The translations under genes were made by a program, and so were the position numbers. The notes under the pieces were generated by a model. The model was not told where the DNA came from and did not search any database. It was given only the letters and a program-made list of their open reading frames with translations. DNA of 38,531 nucleotides. Origin: CAZLXG01 sp964563585 (lineage in GTDB: Bacteria > Bacteroidota > Bacteroidia > Flavobacteriales > Flavobacteriaceae). Shown here one piece after another: positions 7,707-17,080 of this stretch (positions are counted from its first letter, which is position 1; every line of letters begins with the position of its first letter). The stretch covers positions 1-38,531 of the forward strand of contig CAZLXG010000014.1 of the NCBI GenBank assembly GCA_964563585.1, in the 5' to 3' direction.

Positions 7707-9467
7707 TTAATTTTTATTGCTTACAACAATCTTTTTACTGAATACTTTGCTGTTAGATAATTGAATTTTCGCAATATAGATACCATCACTAAACGATTTT
7801 GTAGAATACGAATATTGCTTTTTTGCATTTGATAAACGTTTGTTTAAAACAAGTTTTCCAGAAACATCAAATACTCTAATAGCAGAAATCTTCAATCTAT
7901 TTGGATTTAAAATTTTAAGTTGAGAACGATTATTGTTTTGAAATACTTTAAAATCTTCAAAAGTTGTATCAACAATATTTAATGTGTTTTTGTTAAAAGT
8001 AACTTCAAAACGATTGGTATAATTTCCTGCGTCAAGATTCATATTAAAAACCTGATTTTTTAAATTCACATATATATTATTTTCTTTATCATGAATATAA
8101 ATTGGCAGATTGCTTTCAAAATTTTGAATATCAGCTATTCTAATTCTAACAGGCATATTTTCAGCTAACTTTATTACTAATGGAATTTGTAATGTCTCAT
8201 TAAAGGATATGGCTTGTGCAAGATAAGGTGTGTTATTATTTAACCAGTAAGCATCAGAAGATATAATATCTTCTGGCTTAATATTGGTTTCTAATCCGTA
8301 ATCAAAACCATCTGTAGCCGTAGCATGAAAAGTTTCGACTATTTGTCTAGTATAAGTATCATTAAAATCAATATTTAATCTAAATCGTTTGTAATCATTT
8401 GGAACTTTAAAAAAAATATTTTCTGTTTCAGTAGTTTTTCCTTTTGTATTAGTAGTTTTAAAAAACTCGCTATTTGCAGCAGATTCTTTTATATATACCC
8501 GATGGCTATTTTTTGCTTTTACAGTTCCAGTTGCTGTACCTTCAACCATAAAACCTTGCCCTATAGGAATATATCGTCTTGCGGTTTTAGATCCTATACC
8601 AGTATTATTAACATTAATACTTCCATTTCCATTATATGTGTTAAAAACTGCTGATATAAAAGTCTCAACAGTTCCAGTAGCATTAATGGTATAAGTTGCA
8701 TAACCACCATCGTAAGCTCTAATTTCATGAGAGTTTACACTTGGGTCTTGTTCCCAATAATGTAAAACACCCGTAATTACTGCAGCGTTTTCGACATCGT
8801 GAATATATGCTACGGCATCTATAGCTGAAGGGTATGGGTTGCCAACTAATGTAGTTTTTCCGTTTAAAACACTTACTGCTATTGTACCTTTATTGGGTTT
8901 TCCTCTAAAATCGTATAATTGGTTATCTCCAGAGCCAACAGTTCCTTTCATGGTAAAACCTTCACCAGGATTTAAAGTTGTATTTCCTTGCACATGTATC
9001 CATTCGTAATAATTATCTGAAGCAATAAATTTCCAAATCCAATACGGTTCAATATTTAATGGACTAGAAGTTCCGTTATAATTTCCACTATGGGTAAATG
9101 TAGCTGGTGTAGATGTTATTAATCCTATTACATCATTTAAAAAAGAAATGCCAAAAGGGTTATTTACACTGCTGCTTGGTTTGCTTCCAATAGGAGAGCA
9201 CCAATAATTATATTCGTATTCGCCAACATTACCATTTTGATAAACACTAAGTTCGCCAACACCAGAATTTCCTGTTGCGCCAGCACCTTGTATTAATTGA
9301 GCTTCGTTGCGTAAATAAATCCTGCTGTTTGCTTCATTAAGATTTACATCGTCTTCAACAAAAACAATTTGGTCGTTTACAAAAATGTAAGTATTATTTC
9401 TAACCGAAAGTTGAGCAAAAGATAGGTTACAGGCAAATATTAGAAAAAGGGCGAATCGATAAAACAT
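7707..9467 (-). CDS. Secreted protein with type IX secretion (Por) sorting domain
   Basis: About 586 residues from the chosen Met at 9467. The longer reading frame to 9509 would place the start upstream of and overlapping a perfect -7 element (9498-9505), while Met at 9467 begins a good signal peptide (MFYRFALFLIFACNLSFAQ). The C-terminal ~80 residues are a type A T9SS sorting domain: KVFQNNNRSQLKIL, VFDVSGKLVL, then FSDGIYIAKI and a final KKIVVSNKN. The middle is a beta-rich, Gly/Asn/Thr-rich surface protein with repeated phrases such as VGNPYPSAIDA and GQGFMVEG, common in large flavobacterial secreted proteins. It is predicted to be exported through the Sec and type IX systems and anchored at or released from the cell surface. 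The substrate is unknown. Confidence 0.88.
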   Translation of the reverse strand: MFYRFALFLIFACNLSFAQLSVRNNTYIFVNDQIVFVEDDVNLNEANSRIYLRNEAQLIQGAGATGNSGVGELSVYQNGNVGEYEYNYWCSPIGSKPSSSVNNPFGISFLNDVIGLITSTPATFTHSGNYNGTSSPLNIEPYWIWKFIASDNYYEWIHVQGNTTLNPGEGFTMKGTVGSGDNQLYDFRGKPNKGTIAVSVLNGKTTLVGNPYPSAIDAVAYIHDVENAAVITGVLHYWEQDPSVNSHEIRAYDGGYATYTINATGTVETFISAVFNTYNGNGSINVNNTGIGSKTARRYIPIGQGFMVEGTATGTVKAKNSHRVYIKESAANSEFFKTTNTKGKTTETENIFFKVPNDYKRFRLNIDFNDTYTRQIVETFHATATDGFDYGLETNIKPEDIISSDAYWLNNNTPYLAQAISFNETLQIPLVIKLAENMPVRIRIADIQNFESNLPIYIHDKENNIYVNLKNQVFNMNLDAGNYTNRFEVTFNKNTLNIVDTTFEDFKVFQNNNRSQLKILNPNRLKISAIRVFDVSGKLVLNKRLSNAKKQYSYSTKSFSDGIYIAKIQLSNSKVFSKKIVVSNKN

Positions 9468-9497
9468 ATTTTGAGAGACTATGCAATTTACAAGTAA

Positions 9498-9505
9498 CAA
9501 AGATA
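9498..9505 (-). promoter_or_regulatory. -7 element of the T9SS cargo gene
   Basis: On the minus strand this reads TATCTTTG, an exact match to the Bacteroidota TAnnTTTG box, 30 nt before the Met at 9467. No TTG at the usual distance was seen. It supports the internal start for the gene. Confidence 0.6.
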
Positions 9506-9580
9506 TCATTTTTTATTTAAGTTGTATTTTCAAGTTTTTACCTTTATTGCCAATAGCAATAAAAACTCTTATTTTTAATG

Positions 9581-9588
9581 TAATTTTG
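9581..9588 (+). promoter_or_regulatory. -7 element before the small membrane protein / Smr pair
   Basis: TAATTTTG matches TAnnTTTG exactly and lies 23 nt before the ATG at 9612. A well-spaced -33 TTG is not evident. Confidence 0.6.
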
Positions 9589-9611
9589 TAGAAATAATTA
9601 AGAGATTTTAA

Positions 9612-9806
9612 ATGAAATATTTTAACTACGTTTTAATTCTTTTAGGAGCTGTTGTAGCACTATATTCTAAAGCAGAAACAGAACAAAATCAATATATTTT
9701 AATTGGAGGTATTGTGCTGCTTATGATTGGTATTTATAGAGTTTCTAGAAATATACCTAGTAAATTTGATAAGGAAAATGAAATTGAAGATGATGAAAAC
9801 AACTAA
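9612..9806 (+). CDS. Small two-helix membrane protein
   Basis: A 64-residue protein with two hydrophobic segments (about residues 4-18 and 27-44), a short polar turn KAETEQNQ and an acidic tail (DKENEIEDDENN). It is not recognised beyond the general class of small flavobacterial membrane proteins. It has its own -7 box and is followed after 2 nt by the Smr-domain gene, so the two are co-transcribed and probably related in function, although a soluble nucleic-acid-acting Smr protein next to a membrane peptide gives no obvious common pathway. Confidence 0.7.
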   Translation: MKYFNYVLILLGAVVALYSKAETEQNQYILIGGIVLLMIGIYRVSRNIPSKFDKENEIEDDENN

Positions 9807-9808
9807 TT

Positions 9809-10375
9809 ATGGCATTTAAGTTAGGTGATTTTGTATTGGTTTTAGATGAAGATTTATCTGGTGTTGTTAAGCAAATTGATGGTAATTCTATTTCAATTGA
9901 AACCGAAGATGGTTTTTTGTTAGATTTTAAAAGTGATGAATTAATCATACAAAAATCAAATAAATCATTAAAATTTGAATTGTTTTCGCATGATAATATA
10001 GATGCTGTTATTTCAGAAAAGGAGCAATCAGCTAGAAGAAAACAACCAAAAATTAAAGCAAAAGAAAGATACGAGCCAACTATGGAAATTGATTTGCATA
10101 TCAATCAATTGGTGAAATCTTATAAAGGCATGTCTAGCCATGATATGTTGACACTTCAGTTAGATACTGCAAGACGACAATTAGATTTTGCTATAAAAAA
10201 ACGCATACAAAAAGTGGTGTTTATACATGGTGTTGGTGAAGGCGTGCTAAAAATAGAATTAGATTATTTATTTGCACGCTACAATAACGTGAAGTTTTAC
10301 GACGCTAATTACCAAAAATATGGATTAGGAGCTACCGAAGTTTATATTTATCAAAATGTAAAACTTAACGATTAA
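9809..10375 (+). CDS. Smr-domain protein with MutS2-like C-terminal domain
   Basis: A 188-residue protein. Residues 1-50 form a small beta domain (FKLGDFVLVLDEDLSGVVKQ) resembling the KOW/DUF2027 fold. Residues about 93-185 are an Smr domain: the DLH motif at 95-97, the typical long helix (HDMLTLQLDTARRQLDFAI), and HGVGEG at 140-145. Smr domains of MutS2 and stand-alone proteins are nucleases acting on branched DNA or on mRNA of collided ribosomes. The key DLH and HGxG residues are present, so activity is plausible. MutS2 ATPase parts are lacking. Its stop overlaps the stop of the convergent lipoprotein gene by 3 nt. Confidence 0.85.
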   Translation: MAFKLGDFVLVLDEDLSGVVKQIDGNSISIETEDGFLLDFKSDELIIQKSNKSLKFELFSHDNIDAVISEKEQSARRKQPKIKAKERYEPTMEIDLHINQLVKSYKGMSSHDMLTLQLDTARRQLDFAIKKRIQKVVFIHGVGEGVLKIELDYLFARYNNVKFYDANYQKYGLGATEVYIYQNVKLND

Positions 10376-11283
10376 AAATCGGGAGTAACTTTCCGCAATT
10401 TAAAATTACTATCAATTTCACTATCAGATAAAGTTCCAAAATTAAAATCGTCTTGTAAAATAAATTCTAAATTAATATTAATGATATTTAAAGTAACCAC
10501 ATAAGTTTTATAAATAGTATGTTCTCTATATGCCGTTGCCGGTAATACATCGTTTACATCTGGGTTTAAATAATCTGCTCCAACATCGCTATTAGTAACA
10601 TCGTTTGCTGGATTTTCGTCTTGTTCTCCTTTTTCTTCATCGCGTGTTAAAACACTATCGCCATCATCATCACTATCTAAATAATCTGGAATACCATCAT
10701 CATCAGTATCTTGTGCATCGTCAGGGTTTTTATCATCATTTTCGTCTGGTTTTTCATCTTTTGTTGGTACATTATCACCGTCATCATCAAAATCTAAATA
10801 GTTTGGTATACCATCTCCATCAGTATCATCATCAGTTAAATCACCATTGCCATTAATATCTTCAAACTCTGCAAGAATACCATCGTTATCGTCTTCTATT
10901 AATATAGTATTAATTACAGCAGAACAAGTTCCTTCATCATTTTGAGTAATAATTATATCAGCATTAGGAATTTCGTTACAAAACAAATCGTTTGGTAAAG
11001 ATGTATTACTATATGTTCTGTAGATTAATGCAACATTAGTTTTTGTAGCATTAAAAGTATTGTCGTCTTCAACATTCAAAATTTCCTCTAAAGAATAGTT
11101 ACTAATAAGAACAGATAAAGATTCGGAAGGGTCGTTTTTTGTTTTGTAAAAAAGTAAATCTGTTTCTCCACAGGCTTTAAAAGTATCTTCAAAATCAAAT
11201 TCAACAGTAATAATATCGCCATCATTACAAGAGGTTAAACCAATGATGCAAAGAGTGGATAAAATGAAAAATAATTTACGCAT
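10372..11283 (-). CDS. Lipoprotein with thrombospondin type-3-like calcium repeats
   Basis: A 303-residue predicted lipoprotein; the lipobox is GLTSC with Cys19. The middle (about residues 128-215) is a run of Asp-rich repeats, DxDxDG followed by IPNYLD or IPDYLD, as in thrombospondin type 3 repeats that bind calcium. The flanking parts contain FEDTFKACGETDLLFYKT and a C-terminal segment (LEFILQDDFNFGTL) whose phrases recur in flavobacterial surface lipoproteins. It is predicted to be outer-membrane attached with a rigid, calcium-ordered stalk. The function is unknown. The gene is monocistronic and its coding end overlaps the end of the convergent Smr gene. Confidence 0.8.
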   Translation of the reverse strand: MRKLFFILSTLCIIGLTSCNDGDIITVEFDFEDTFKACGETDLLFYKTKNDPSESLSVLISNYSLEEILNVEDDNTFNATKTNVALIYRTYSNTSLPNDLFCNEIPNADIIITQNDEGTCSAVINTILIEDDNDGILAEFEDINGNGDLTDDDTDGDGIPNYLDFDDDGDNVPTKDEKPDENDDKNPDDAQDTDDDGIPDYLDSDDDGDSVLTRDEEKGEQDENPANDVTNSDVGADYLNPDVNDVLPATAYREHTIYKTYVVTLNIININLEFILQDDFNFGTLSDSEIDSNFKLRKVTPDF

Positions 11284-11336
11284 GGGGTTTAGGTTTTAAG
11301 CAAAAATAATAGAATTGTTAATTATAACGTATCATA

Positions 11337-11366
11337 TTGCGAATAATTTTATTTCAAGTATTTTTG
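11337..11366 (+). promoter_or_regulatory. Consensus promoter of the cysteine desulfurase gene
   Basis: TTG (11337-11339), 19 nt, then TATTTTTG (11359-11366): a full match to the Bacteroidota primary promoter (TTG, 19-21 nt, TAnnTTTG). The start codon at 11383 follows 16 nt later, giving a very short leader. Confidence 0.8.
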
Positions 11367-11382
11367 CGCAAAATATATTTAT

Positions 11383-12525
11383 ATGCAACAGGTTTATTTT
11401 GATAATGCAGCAACCACACAAATTCGTGATGAAGTTATTGATAAAATGGCTGATATTATGAAAAATAATTATGGAAATGCTTCATCTTCACATAGTTTTG
11501 GTAGGTCTTCTAAGTCATTAATCGAAAAATCTAGAAAAGCAATTGCCAGTTATTTAAATGTGTCTGCGGGCGAAATTATATTTACTTCTGGAGGAACAGA
11601 AGCTGATAATTTAGTTTTAAGAAGTGCTGTTAGAGATTTAGAAGTAACACACATAATTACCTCAAAAATTGAACATCATGCTATTTTACATACCATTAAT
11701 CAACTTGAAGATGAGTATAATATTACCGTTAGTTATGTGAATATTAATAAAAAAGGCGAAATAGATTTTACGCATTTAGAAAACTTACTTAATACAGATA
11801 AGAAAACGCTAGTCACTTTGATGCACGTAAATAACGAAATTGGTAATATTTTAGATATTAAACGTGTTGCTGATTTATGTAAAGCTAATAATACGTTGTT
11901 TCATAGTGATACTGTACAATCTGTTGGTCATTATAATTTAGATTTACAAGATGTACAAGTAGATTTTTTAGCTGCTGCAGCACATAAATTTCATGGGCCA
12001 AAAGGAGTAGGTTTTGCTTTTATTAGAAAGAATTCTGGTTTAAAACCTTTAATTTTTGGAGGAGAGCAGGAGCGTGGTTTTCGTGCAGGGACTGAAAGTG
12101 TACATAATATTGTAGGTCTTGAAGAATCATTGAAATTTGCATATGATAATTTAAATGAAGATGTAAAATATACAAAAGCACTAAAACAATATTTTATTGA
12201 AAAAATGAAATCTGAGATACCATTGGTGCATTTTAATGGATGTTCTGATAATATGGAAAAAAGCACTTATACTTTGGTTAGTGTTTGTTTGCCAGTGCCA
12301 CCAGAAAAATCTGCAATGTTATTATTTCAACTCGATTTAAAAGGTATTGCATGTTCTAAAGGAAGTGCTTGCCAAAGCGGAAGTTCTCAAGGTTCGCATG
12401 TGTTGGCAGAAATACTTGATGAAGAACATATGAAATTGCCTTCTATTCGTTTTTCATTTAGTATTTATAATACAAAGGAAGAAATTGATTATGTAGTTGG
12501 TGTTTTAAAAGAGTTGATGAATTAA
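11383..12525 (+). CDS. Cysteine desulfurase (NifS/IscS family)
   Basis: A 380-residue PLP enzyme that takes sulfur from L-cysteine as a persulfide. Landmarks: YFDNAATT (5-12), TSGGTEADN (68-76), the PLP lysine Lys202 in AAHKFHGPKG, RAGTESVHN (234-242) and the persulfide cysteine Cys330 in GSACQSG. The short active loop places it in the NifS/IscS group rather than SufS. The GTES form, as opposed to GTLP of IscS, is like that of NifS or YrvO-type enzymes, which can serve tRNA thiolation or Fe-S assembly. No scaffold or MnmA gene is adjacent, so the acceptor is open. Confidence 0.9.
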   Translation: MQQVYFDNAATTQIRDEVIDKMADIMKNNYGNASSSHSFGRSSKSLIEKSRKAIASYLNVSAGEIIFTSGGTEADNLVLRSAVRDLEVTHIITSKIEHHAILHTINQLEDEYNITVSYVNINKKGEIDFTHLENLLNTDKKTLVTLMHVNNEIGNILDIKRVADLCKANNTLFHSDTVQSVGHYNLDLQDVQVDFLAAAAHKFHGPKGVGFAFIRKNSGLKPLIFGGEQERGFRAGTESVHNIVGLEESLKFAYDNLNEDVKYTKALKQYFIEKMKSEIPLVHFNGCSDNMEKSTYTLVSVCLPVPPEKSAMLLFQLDLKGIACSKGSACQSGSSQGSHVLAEILDEEHMKLPSIRFSFSIYNTKEEIDYVVGVLKELMN

Positions 12526-12673
12526 TAATTTTTACTAAAAAGACTATGTTCTGGGGTTTTTAATTCAAAATTACCACAGATATCTTCTTTTTGATTGTAA
12601 TGAATAATGTAATATAAAGAATCGTTTAAAAGCTTATTTGATATATCTTTTAAATATTTTTTTAATTTTAAAA

Positions 12674-12690
12674 ATTACTTTTTAAGTAAT
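12674..12690 (-). terminator. Weak hairpin, possible end of the M23 / TonB receptor operon
   Basis: ATTACTT / AAGTAAT with a 3-nt loop, followed on the minus strand by TTTT. It lies 53 nt past the TonB receptor stop. The stem is AT-rich, so this is a weak call. The rest of 12526-12743 shows nothing definite. Confidence 0.3.
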
Positions 12691-12743
12691 CTACCTCTTG
12701 TTATTTTTTATATAGTTTAGCAACAAAACAAGTAGTTTCATAA

Positions 12744-15206
12744 CTAAAACTTCATCGTAGTTCTCACGTTAAAAACCCTTGGCGTTAAGTAATTAGGAAT
12801 ACCATATTGACGTTTGCTATACACATCTCTTACCCAAGTATTGGTAATAGAGTTTTGAACATCAAACATATTGAAAATCTCAAATCCAAACGATAATTCT
12901 TTAAATGCTTTTTTCCAACCACTACTAAATTGTTTTTTCTCATCAACTATAACAAACTGTAAGCCTAAATCGGCACGTTTGTATGAAGGTAATCTGTTTT
13001 GGTACTCGTAAGGGTCTACATAATTAGGCGAACCACCAGGTAAACCTGTATTAAATACCAAATTCAAATACATTTTCATGTTTGGAATATTGGGTACATA
13101 ATCTTGAAATAACGCAGCAAATTTTAAGCGTTGGTCAGTTGGTCGCGCTATATAACCTCTGTTATTAATATTCTCCTCGGTTTTTAAATATCCAAAACTA
13201 AACCACGATTCTGTTCCAGGAACAAACTCGCCATTTAAGCGCATATCTAATCCGTAAGCATATGCTTTTGCATTATTATTTGCACTGTAACGAATACGTA
13301 CATTTTCTAAAGTATATGGGTTTACATCACTTAAATTTTTGTAATACGCTTCTGTAGTTAGTTTAAAAGGTCTGCCCCACATTTTAAAACTATAATCGTT
13401 TCCTAATACTATATGAAACGATTTTTGTGCTTTTACATTAGGTTGAACAGTTGCATTGGCATCGCGTAATTCTCTGTAAAAAGGTGGTTGATAATATAAG
13501 CCTCCAGAAACACGAAACAGCATATCTTTTTCCCAATATGGTTTTATTGTGAATTGCGCACGCGGACTAAATACTATTTGATTAGTCGATTGAATACCAT
13601 CGCCACTAACCGACCAACTATGTGCTCTAACACCCGCATTATACCAAACATCACTTGTGCCTAAAGTAGAGCGTTTGCTCCATTGTGCATATGCTTGTAA
13701 TCGGTTTATTTGAACATTATTTGTAGCTCGTATATTTTGAAAAGGAACTAAAGGTCCAGTATAAGGAATATAAGGTTGTTCGTTAAAAGCATCAATATTT
13801 GGTGGGTTTATTGAAAATCCTGCCGAATCTATAACTTCCCATTCAATTAATCTATCACGAATGTCTTCATTGGTGTATTTTACAGACCACTCAATTCTGT
13901 TGTCATCAAGATTCAAATTTCCTTTATGTTCAACAGCTGTAATTAGCGCGTCTAAATCATTTCTTCCATGATTTAATTGTCCGCCAATACCTTCGCTAAA
14001 TTCAACTTCACCTAAATTTTCATCACCAATATTGGTGTTTACTTCACCCAATCTGTATTGTGCTAAAATATCAAAATACTCTTCTTCAGTTGTATGATAT
14101 GTTGATGCTATAAGATTTAATGTTAAGTCATCATTCGCAAAGTAAGTACCTTTAAATGCACCAAAATAAGTTTGATATTCATCTTTTTCTTGTCCTTCGT
14201 AAAAGACTAATAACGCAATTGGGTCTGCAAGCGTACCAAAATTAGTTTGTCGTGTTTCTGGTTGGTAACTATATTTATTTATAGATGCATTTCCTAAAAA
14301 GTTTAAATGAAATTTATCAGAAAATTTATAAGTTAAAAAAGTTTGAACATCTGTAAAAGCCGCATCATAATTGGTTTCGGTTTCTTTAGCATTTACAAAT
14401 AAACCATTATCACGATAACGAACTCCCGTAATACTTGAGAATTTAGAATCTTTACTTATGCTTTCAATAGATAAACTTCCGCCTAATAAACTTAAATCGG
14501 CATTTATTTCAAATTGATATGGTGTTTTATATGTAATATCTAATACAGACGATAATTTATCGCCATATTTAGCTTGAAATCCACCAGCAGAAAAATCTAC
14601 ATTTTGCACCAAATTTGTATTCACAAAACTTAAACCTTCTTGTTGACCTGAGCGAATTAAAAACGGACGATACACTTCAATACCATTTACGTACACCAAA
14701 TTTTCGTCGTAATTTCCACCACGAACAGAGTATTGTGTGCTTAATTCGTTGTTATTGCTAACTCCTGGAAGTGTTAATAGTAAGTTTTCTACGCCAGCGT
14801 TTGCGCCAGGAATATTCCTAATTGTTTCTGGTTTTAATGTGATGATACCTTCAACTTCTTTTTGGCGTTTTCCAGAAATTACAACTGTAGCAATTTGTTC
14901 TACAGATGATTTCATTACAGGGTTAAACTCGTAATCTTCACCATTTTTAAGATTGAAAGTGCTAATAATTTTTTTATAAGAAAGATGAGTAAATTCAATT
15001 GTTACATCTTGACTTGAAGGGATTTTTAAAATATAAAAACCATTTTCATTCGTTTCTGTTCCTATTGTGCCTGCTTTAATATTTACGTTTGAAATTGGCG
15101 TATTGGTATCATCTAAAATAACACCTTTAATAGTTGCTGTTTGAGAATAACCCAAGAAGGTTATTAAAAAAAAGAATAGAATTATAAAAGAAAATTTCAA
15201 TTTCAA
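12744..15206 (-). CDS. TonB-dependent outer-membrane receptor with carboxypeptidase-regulatory domain
   Basis: An 820-residue receptor. A signal peptide ends near YSQ (residue 22). A CarboxypepD_reg-like domain spans about 25-105 (KGVILDDTNTPISNVNIKAG, TNENGFYILKIP). The plug domain spans about 115-225 (TIRNIPGANAGVENLLLTLPGV, then QYSVRGGNYDENLVYVNGIEVY). A beta-barrel fills the rest and ends in Phe (VRTTMKF), the usual last barrel residue. Such receptors import large substrates using TonB energy. The substrate is unknown and no SusD partner is adjacent. It begins 12 nt after the M23 peptidase gene, so the two form an operon. Confidence 0.92.
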   Translation of the reverse strand: MKLKFSFIILFFFLITFLGYSQTATIKGVILDDTNTPISNVNIKAGTIGTETNENGFYILKIPSSQDVTIEFTHLSYKKIISTFNLKNGEDYEFNPVMKSSVEQIATVVISGKRQKEVEGIITLKPETIRNIPGANAGVENLLLTLPGVSNNNELSTQYSVRGGNYDENLVYVNGIEVYRPFLIRSGQQEGLSFVNTNLVQNVDFSAGGFQAKYGDKLSSVLDITYKTPYQFEINADLSLLGGSLSIESISKDSKFSSITGVRYRDNGLFVNAKETETNYDAAFTDVQTFLTYKFSDKFHLNFLGNASINKYSYQPETRQTNFGTLADPIALLVFYEGQEKDEYQTYFGAFKGTYFANDDLTLNLIASTYHTTEEEYFDILAQYRLGEVNTNIGDENLGEVEFSEGIGGQLNHGRNDLDALITAVEHKGNLNLDDNRIEWSVKYTNEDIRDRLIEWEVIDSAGFSINPPNIDAFNEQPYIPYTGPLVPFQNIRATNNVQINRLQAYAQWSKRSTLGTSDVWYNAGVRAHSWSVSGDGIQSTNQIVFSPRAQFTIKPYWEKDMLFRVSGGLYYQPPFYRELRDANATVQPNVKAQKSFHIVLGNDYSFKMWGRPFKLTTEAYYKNLSDVNPYTLENVRIRYSANNNAKAYAYGLDMRLNGEFVPGTESWFSFGYLKTEENINNRGYIARPTDQRLKFAALFQDYVPNIPNMKMYLNLVFNTGLPGGSPNYVDPYEYQNRLPSYKRADLGLQFVIVDEKKQFSSGWKKAFKELSFGFEIFNMFDVQNSITNTWVRDVYSKRQYGIPNYLTPRVFNVRTTMKF

Positions 15207-15218
15207 AAGTGTCTAAAT

Positions 15219-16904
15219 TTATTTTCTATAGAATAACGTTTCAAAAGTAGAACTATTTCCTACATTATCTGTAACAATTATCTTTAAATTATTTTTTGTT
15301 TCTGTGATACAGCCGTCATTAAAATCGTGTGTCAATGTTTTTGTTTTGTAATCGTACTCCATTAAAACCCACTTGCCATTTACTGTCGCTCTATAATTTG
15401 AAATACCAGAAATCTTGTCATCAATTTTAACTTTTAAATATCTAAAGTTACTTAGCCATTGATTCTTTTTAAAGTTTACAGACTTTATTGTAGGTTTAAC
15501 AGTGTCTGTTGCTAAAGCAAATGTGCCTAATTTTTTTGTGTTAGTAGATAAAATATTTCCTTTTCTTCTTGTAGAAGAATAAATAGGGAATTTTTTGTAA
15601 CCTAATAACCTTGCAATGTATAATTTGCTTTTGTCTTCATTTGAATATGCGCTAACATCATAGCTTATAGTAAAATTCTTTTTTGCAGGAATTATATCTT
15701 TATGTAGAGTTAGCGTATCGTTTTTTACTTGAAAATCTATATAAAAATCTTCATAAAAAGTATTTTGATAAAAATCTACTGAAACTTTTCCTTCTTTTAA
15801 ATTAGTAGTTTGATTGGCGTTAATAAAATAAGGTGTTGTTTTTTGTGTTTTAGTAAAAACGGCTTCTTCTTTACTTCCTTTAATTGAAATTGTTACCCAA
15901 GTATCATTGTCTTTATAATCTTTTACCCTAATTTTATAAACCATATATGTGCTGTCTTCAACAGTTAAAAAACCTTTGTTTATAACAGATTTATACATGC
16001 TTAACGGATTATTTTCATTAAATAATTTTTGAATACGCTGTTTATTAGTTTTAAAATGTTCGTAATCTATTAAACGATTTAAGTGTTTGGTTTCGCTAAA
16101 TGAAAACTGTTTAAAATCTAATTCAAAATTCTTATTACCGTTTAAAAACGTTTGAATATTATAAACTCCATTTTTGTTAGCCGCTAAATTTTGTCTGTCG
16201 ATTGTAACAATTCCAAATCCAATTTTGCCATAAGCGTCTATGTTTTTAACAACATAATCACCATTTTTTAAAGGAATTAAACGTAGTTTTTGTTTTGTGT
16301 TAGATTTATTTATATGAGAATTTTTACCAATTGGGTACGCAAAAATAGAAGTTATAATAGGTTTTGTTGAATCTGTAATGTCTATCCCAAAAAGCATCGG
16401 ATTCATTGGTCGTTCTTCTTTATCTCTAATTTCGAAATGTAAATGTGGCCCACCAGAACCACCAGTATTTCCAGAATAAGCAACTAAATTTCCCTTTTCA
16501 ATTAACAAATCACCTGCTTTAGGAAACAATTCAATTACAAACGATTCTTTTTCATATTGATGTTTTTTAATATAAGCTTCAATTTCAGGAGCAAACTTCT
16601 GTAAATGCGCATAAACCGTAGTATACCCGTTTGGGTGCGTAATGTATAAGGCTTTTCCGTAACCAAAGTGAGATACTTTGATCCTGCTTACAAATCCATT
16701 TGCGGCAGCATTCACTTTTAAACCAACCCGTTGTTGTGTTTTAATATCTAAACCAGAATGAAAATGATTGGAGCGTAGTTCAGCAAACGTGCCAGATAGT
16801 ATTAAAGGCACTTCTAAAGGGCTATTAAAATAATCTTGTGGATAATTATTTTGGGCTTTTAAAAATGTAGTTGAAAGTAAAAAAATAAAAAAGATTAATC
16901 GCAT
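15219..16904 (-). CDS. M23-family peptidase (LysM-less, envelope)
   Basis: A 561-residue protein with a signal peptide (cleavage after LKAQ, residue 18). The peptidase M23 domain lies at about residues 45-160 with the zinc ligands His49 and Asp53 (HSGLD), His100 in YAHLQ, and His154/His156 in GGPHLHFEIR. M23 enzymes cut peptidoglycan cross-bridges. The remaining 400 residues are beta-rich with no recognised domain, long for the family but usual in flavobacteria. All ligands are present, so it should be active. It precedes the TonB receptor gene by 12 nt. A possible -7 box (TATTTTAG) for the operon is at 16920-16927 on the minus strand. Confidence 0.88.
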   Translation of the reverse strand: MRLIFFIFLLSTTFLKAQNNYPQDYFNSPLEVPLILSGTFAELRSNHFHSGLDIKTQQRVGLKVNAAANGFVSRIKVSHFGYGKALYITHPNGYTTVYAHLQKFAPEIEAYIKKHQYEKESFVIELFPKAGDLLIEKGNLVAYSGNTGGSGGPHLHFEIRDKEERPMNPMLFGIDITDSTKPIITSIFAYPIGKNSHINKSNTKQKLRLIPLKNGDYVVKNIDAYGKIGFGIVTIDRQNLAANKNGVYNIQTFLNGNKNFELDFKQFSFSETKHLNRLIDYEHFKTNKQRIQKLFNENNPLSMYKSVINKGFLTVEDSTYMVYKIRVKDYKDNDTWVTISIKGSKEEAVFTKTQKTTPYFINANQTTNLKEGKVSVDFYQNTFYEDFYIDFQVKNDTLTLHKDIIPAKKNFTISYDVSAYSNEDKSKLYIARLLGYKKFPIYSSTRRKGNILSTNTKKLGTFALATDTVKPTIKSVNFKKNQWLSNFRYLKVKIDDKISGISNYRATVNGKWVLMEYDYKTKTLTHDFNDGCITETKNNLKIIVTDNVGNSSTFETLFYRK

Positions 16905-17025
16905 AAGTATGTATTGTTGCTAAAATATTAATTTGATATGAATTTGCGAAAGAATAAAACAAAAATCAAGCCAATGTGATGTGAGTAAAGAATGTAAGGA
17001 AATTTTAAATTTTATGTAAAAACAA

Positions 17026-17056
17026 TTGTTATTTATATGTAGGTGTGTTAACTTTG
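17026..17056 (+). promoter_or_regulatory. Consensus promoter of the coiled-coil / zapA operon
   Basis: TTG (17026-17028), 20 nt, then TAACTTTG (17049-17056), matching the Bacteroidota promoter. The first start codon follows at 17081. Confidence 0.8.
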
Positions 17057-17080
17057 TGATATAAGTATTGAAATTTGTAA

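Noticed and set aside
9468..9509. Upstream Met extending the T9SS cargo protein by 14 residues
   Set aside because: The extension overlaps a perfect -7 box, and the internal Met begins a clean signal peptide.
10605..10856. His-rich 83-residue frame on the plus strand
   Set aside because: It is the complement of the Asp-rich calcium repeats of the lipoprotein gene; composition explains it entirely.
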